DNA from: Raoultibacter phocaeensis | Lineage (GTDB): Bacteria > Actinomycetota > Coriobacteriia > Coriobacteriales > Eggerthellaceae | DNA length: 64,000 nucleotides | NCBI RefSeq assembly: GCF_901411515.1 | Contig: NZ_CABDUX010000002.1 | Coordinates: 1,736,001 to 1,800,000 of the forward strand | Direction: 5' to 3' | Part shown: piece by piece, positions 61,571 to 64,000 of the stretch | Position numbering within the stretch: position 1 is the stretch's first letter | How the letters are laid out: each line of letters starts with the position of its first letter | Translations under genes and position numbers: made by a program | The notes under the pieces: model-generated | Databases searched by the model: none | What the model was told of the DNA's origin: nothing | The model's input: only the letters and a program-made list of their open reading frames with translations

Positions 61571-63637
61571 TTAGTTGCCGGCTGCCCTCGCCGCCTGGTA
61601 CGCTTCGACGAGCTTCTTCTGCACGTCGTGCGGAGCCTCTTCATACCCTTCGATCTCGATGTAGTACGAGCCGCTGCCGCGCGAGATGGAGCGCAGGTCT
61701 TTCGTGTACGTGACCACTTCGGCGTACGGCACGCGTACCATGATGACCGTCTCGCCCGCATCGTTGGAATCGGTGCCGACTATGCGGCCGCGTCGCGTCG
61801 ATATATCGCCCATGACCGCACCCGCGTACTCCTCGCCTACGACGATGTCCATGTTGGCCATCGGCTCGAGCAGTACCGGATCGGCCTTCTCGCACGCAGC
61901 CCGAAAGCCGATGCGCGCCGCCGTTTTGAACGCCATCTCGTTGGAGTCGACCGCATGGTAGGAGCCGTCGAATACCGCGCATTTGATATCGACCATCGGG
62001 TATCCCGCCAAGAAGCCTTCAGTCATCGCATCCTGCACGCCCTTATCGACTGCCGGAATGTAGCTGCGCGGGATCTTGCCGCCCACGATCTCATCCAGAA
62101 ACTCGTAGCCGCCGCCCGGGTTGGGCTCGAGGCGCAGCCAGCAATCGCCGAACTGCCCGGCACCGCCCGTCTGCTTCTTGTGGCGGCCCTGGGCTTCGGC
62201 GGTCTTGCGGATGGTCTCGCGATAGGGAACGCGCACCGGCACGAGCACCGCATCGACGCCGTTTTGCTCTTTCATGCGTGCAAGGATGGTATCGACCTGC
62301 GTGTCGCCCATGGCGGTAAGCACAGTCTGATGCGTTTCCTCGCTGCGGGTGATGCGGATGGTCGGATCGTTTTCGGCAACGCGGGCGAGCGCGCTTCCCA
62401 GCTTGTCTTCGTCCTTCTTGTTCGCCGCTTCGATGGCCACAGGGTACTGGGGCGTGGGCATGGGCAGAGGATCAATGGCGAGATCGCCCGACTTGGACAG
62501 CGTGTCGCCGGTTTTCGCGTCGGTGAGCTTCGGCACGACGATGATGTCGCCCGCCTTCGCGCTCTTCACGTCGTTGGATTCTTTGCCCATCATGACGTAG
62601 AGGTGGCCGAGGCGGTCTTTCTTGCCCGTGCGCGAGTTGATGAGCTCCATGCCCGGTTCGAGCACACCCGAGATAACTTTCACGAAACTCATGCGGCCCA
62701 CATACGGGTCCGACAGCGTCTTGAACACAAAGCAGGCAGGCTCGCCCTCTTCATCGATGAACGTCTCTTCCCCGTTGGCCAAACGGAAACGCCCGTGTGC
62801 GCGCGGCGACGGGAAGTACGTGGCGATATCCTCCATGAGGCCCTGCACACCCTGCTTGATGATGGTCGAACCCACGAACACGGGGATGAAGAGCTCTTGG
62901 GCGATGGCCTTGTCAAGCAGATCCTCGAGTTCGGCCTGGGTGAGCTGCTCTTCGCCGTCGAGATATTTCATCATGAGCTCGTCGTCGGCCTCGGCCACCA
63001 GATCGCAGAGTTTGTCGCGCGCAACGATGGCGGTATCGGCGAACTCGGCCGGGATATCGTCCACATGCTCGCTTTCACCCTCAAAATAGCGGGCCTTCAT
63101 GCGGATCACGTCGATGACGCCCTTGAAGTCGGCATCGACGCCCATGGGAATAGTAACCGCTCCCAACCGCGAACCGAAGCGCGCATGGAGCGTTGCCATG
63201 GCAGAATCGAAATTCGCGTGCTCACGGTCGATATGATTGATGAACACGGCGCGGGACAGGCGCATATCCTCGGCTTCGTTCCACAGCTTGGTGGTCATAA
63301 CCTGCGGACCCGCAACGGCGTCGACGACGAACAGAGCCATTTCGGCAGCTTGCATCGTAGCGAGCGTATCACCGATAAAATCGGGATGACCCGACGTGTC
63401 GAGCACGTTGATCTTGAAGTCTTTGTACGGGATAGGTGCGATCGAGGTCCCGATCGTGAACTTGCGCTTGATTTCCTCGTCGTCGTAATCGAGGTAGGAC
63501 TTGCCGTCGTGGGTTGTGCCCATACGGGGCGTTTTTCCAGAGACGTGCAGCATCGCTTCTGCAAGAGAAGTCTTGCCAGCGCCGTCTTGCCCCACGAGCA
63601 CAATGTTGCGCACGTGTTCGGTAGCAGGAGCTGCCAT
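61571..63637 (-). CDS. Elongation factor G-like GTPase (FusA2/EF-G-like family)
   Basis: 688 residues from MAAPATEHV at 63637; a GTG at 63670 (11 codons earlier, AAAGG close by) is possible. EF-G domain order is kept: G domain, domain II, III, IV (QTGGAGQFGDCWLRLEP) and V (ISTRRGRIVGTDSNDAGETVIMVRVPYAEVVTYTKDLRSISRGSGSYYIEIEGYEEAP). The GTPase motifs differ from translation EF-G: P-loop GQDGAGKTS instead of AHIDAGKTT, DTSGH for DTPGH, and NHID for NKMD. These are marks of the EF-G-like paralogue group of actinobacteria. It is probably not the essential translocase; its role is uncertain. Confidence 0.9.
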   Translation of the reverse strand: MAAPATEHVRNIVLVGQDGAGKTSLAEAMLHVSGKTPRMGTTHDGKSYLDYDDEEIKRKFTIGTSIAPIPYKDFKINVLDTSGHPDFIGDTLATMQAAEMALFVVDAVAGPQVMTTKLWNEAEDMRLSRAVFINHIDREHANFDSAMATLHARFGSRLGAVTIPMGVDADFKGVIDVIRMKARYFEGESEHVDDIPAEFADTAIVARDKLCDLVAEADDELMMKYLDGEEQLTQAELEDLLDKAIAQELFIPVFVGSTIIKQGVQGLMEDIATYFPSPRAHGRFRLANGEETFIDEEGEPACFVFKTLSDPYVGRMSFVKVISGVLEPGMELINSRTGKKDRLGHLYVMMGKESNDVKSAKAGDIIVVPKLTDAKTGDTLSKSGDLAIDPLPMPTPQYPVAIEAANKKDEDKLGSALARVAENDPTIRITRSEETHQTVLTAMGDTQVDTILARMKEQNGVDAVLVPVRVPYRETIRKTAEAQGRHKKQTGGAGQFGDCWLRLEPNPGGGYEFLDEIVGGKIPRSYIPAVDKGVQDAMTEGFLAGYPMVDIKCAVFDGSYHAVDSNEMAFKTAARIGFRAACEKADPVLLEPMANMDIVVGEEYAGAVMGDISTRRGRIVGTDSNDAGETVIMVRVPYAEVVTYTKDLRSISRGSGSYYIEIEGYEEAPHDVQKKLVEAYQAARAAGN

Positions 63638-64000
63638 AATGACCACCAACTTTCCTGTTGCGTGGCCCACGCCTTTTGTTTATTCCCAAGGCGCGAACCA
63701 CTGTCGAGCCTTACACAAACAAAGCAACCTGGAAGTACAAAACCAGTACGGCATCTAGTGTAACCCAAATGACGCTCGCAACAAGCGAGAAATAAGACCC
63801 GTGACAAGCCATGACAAGCACAACCGAATGAATGCAGGCGGCACGCGCCCACGGGAAGGCACCCCGGGTATGCAGCCGAACGAGGGTTCGGGCAAGCGCC
63901 CTTCGGAAACAAGGGGCGCTTCGGAGGCGGGGACGCTTCGGAAGCAGACGCTCTCAAGAAGCTTTTATGTTCCGGGGTTCGCGGATTCTGGCACAAATTT
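63638..64000. other. Right-end intergenic region, no supported gene
   Basis: 363 bases upstream of the EF-G-like gene. A weak hairpin AAGCGCCC (63894-63901) / GGGCGCTT (63914-63921) has no T-run. CTTCGGA occurs three times around it. The promoter of the EF-G-like gene should lie here, but I cannot place it. Confidence 0.4.

Noticed and set aside
61373-63763. Open plus-strand frame of about 800 codons opposite the EF-G-like gene
   Set aside because: The minus strand encodes a clear EF-G-like protein over the same span. The plus frame has no recognisable domain.

Overview
The window looks like chromosomal DNA from a gut-type Coriobacteriia, most likely an Eggerthellaceae (Eggerthella/Gordonibacter-like) actinobacterium. 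Reasons: high GC; a Tat-exported flavoprotein reductase beside a LuxR regulator whose N-terminal half is a polytopic membrane domain; a second regulator of the same kind; several molybdopterin enzymes with DmsB-like and NrfD-like partners; and a FixABCX/CaiABC-like acyl-CoA reduction operon. All of this points to anaerobic respiration of small organic acceptors. The family assignment is inference; there is no rRNA gene. I saw no tRNA gene, CRISPR array or phage.

Layout. 1-594: 5' part of a family-5 ABC transporter lipoprotein (minus), preceded by two copies of a GTGTTAC dyad. 921-1143: inverted-repeat element of unknown function; a second copy lies at 59632-59845. 1256-3388: ligA. 3776-7844: three-gene locus for a large secreted beta-helix-like protein, a membrane-anchored protein and a small secreted protein sharing the large protein's C-terminal domain. 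8014-11038: Tat flavoprotein reductase and LuxR regulator. 11127-15676: DUF308 membrane protein, then glmS-acpS-nnrD. 15832-16792: REP-associated transposase between REP-like hairpins. 16795-20674: tetR / YhgE-Pip / degenerate ABC ATPase operon with a perfect operator. 20801-22597: GGDEF-EAL membrane protein.

22713-33249: nine-gene minus-strand operon (CaiA-like acyl-CoA dehydrogenase, EtfB, EtfA, thioesterase, phytoene-desaturase-like FAD protein, CaiB-like CoA transferase, acyl-CoA synthetase, FixC, FixX) with a divergent LysR regulator. It reads as activation of a carboxylate to its CoA ester, reduction of an alpha,beta double bond with Etf/FixCX electrons, and CoA recycling. The substrate is unknown.

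33326-43958: the most striking region. Two apparently identical 1442-bp copies of a DASS (SLC13-type) anion transporter gene lie in inverted orientation around a 7.7-kb segment. The segment holds an MFS transporter, both subunits of a pyrogallol-phloroglucinol transhydroxylase-type molybdoenzyme, a tiny zinc-ribbon/collagen-like protein and a divergent membrane-LuxR regulator. Recombination between the copies would invert the cassette.

44102-58009: PadR regulator, then a cluster, mostly on the minus strand, of two related cytoplasmic Mo-bisMGD enzymes (one with a duplicated C-terminal module), a DmsB-like ferredoxin, NrfD, two CCG-domain Fe-S proteins, a radical SAM enzyme, an rSAM-associated DUF2064 transferase, a ferredoxin-DUF169 protein and a GNAT. 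58541-63637: PhnP-like metallo-beta-lactamase, aldo/keto reductase with C-terminal Fe-S clusters behind a textbook MerR-type promoter, a promoter-terminator pair that may encode a small RNA, and an EF-G-like GTPase. The last 363 bases hold no gene I can support.
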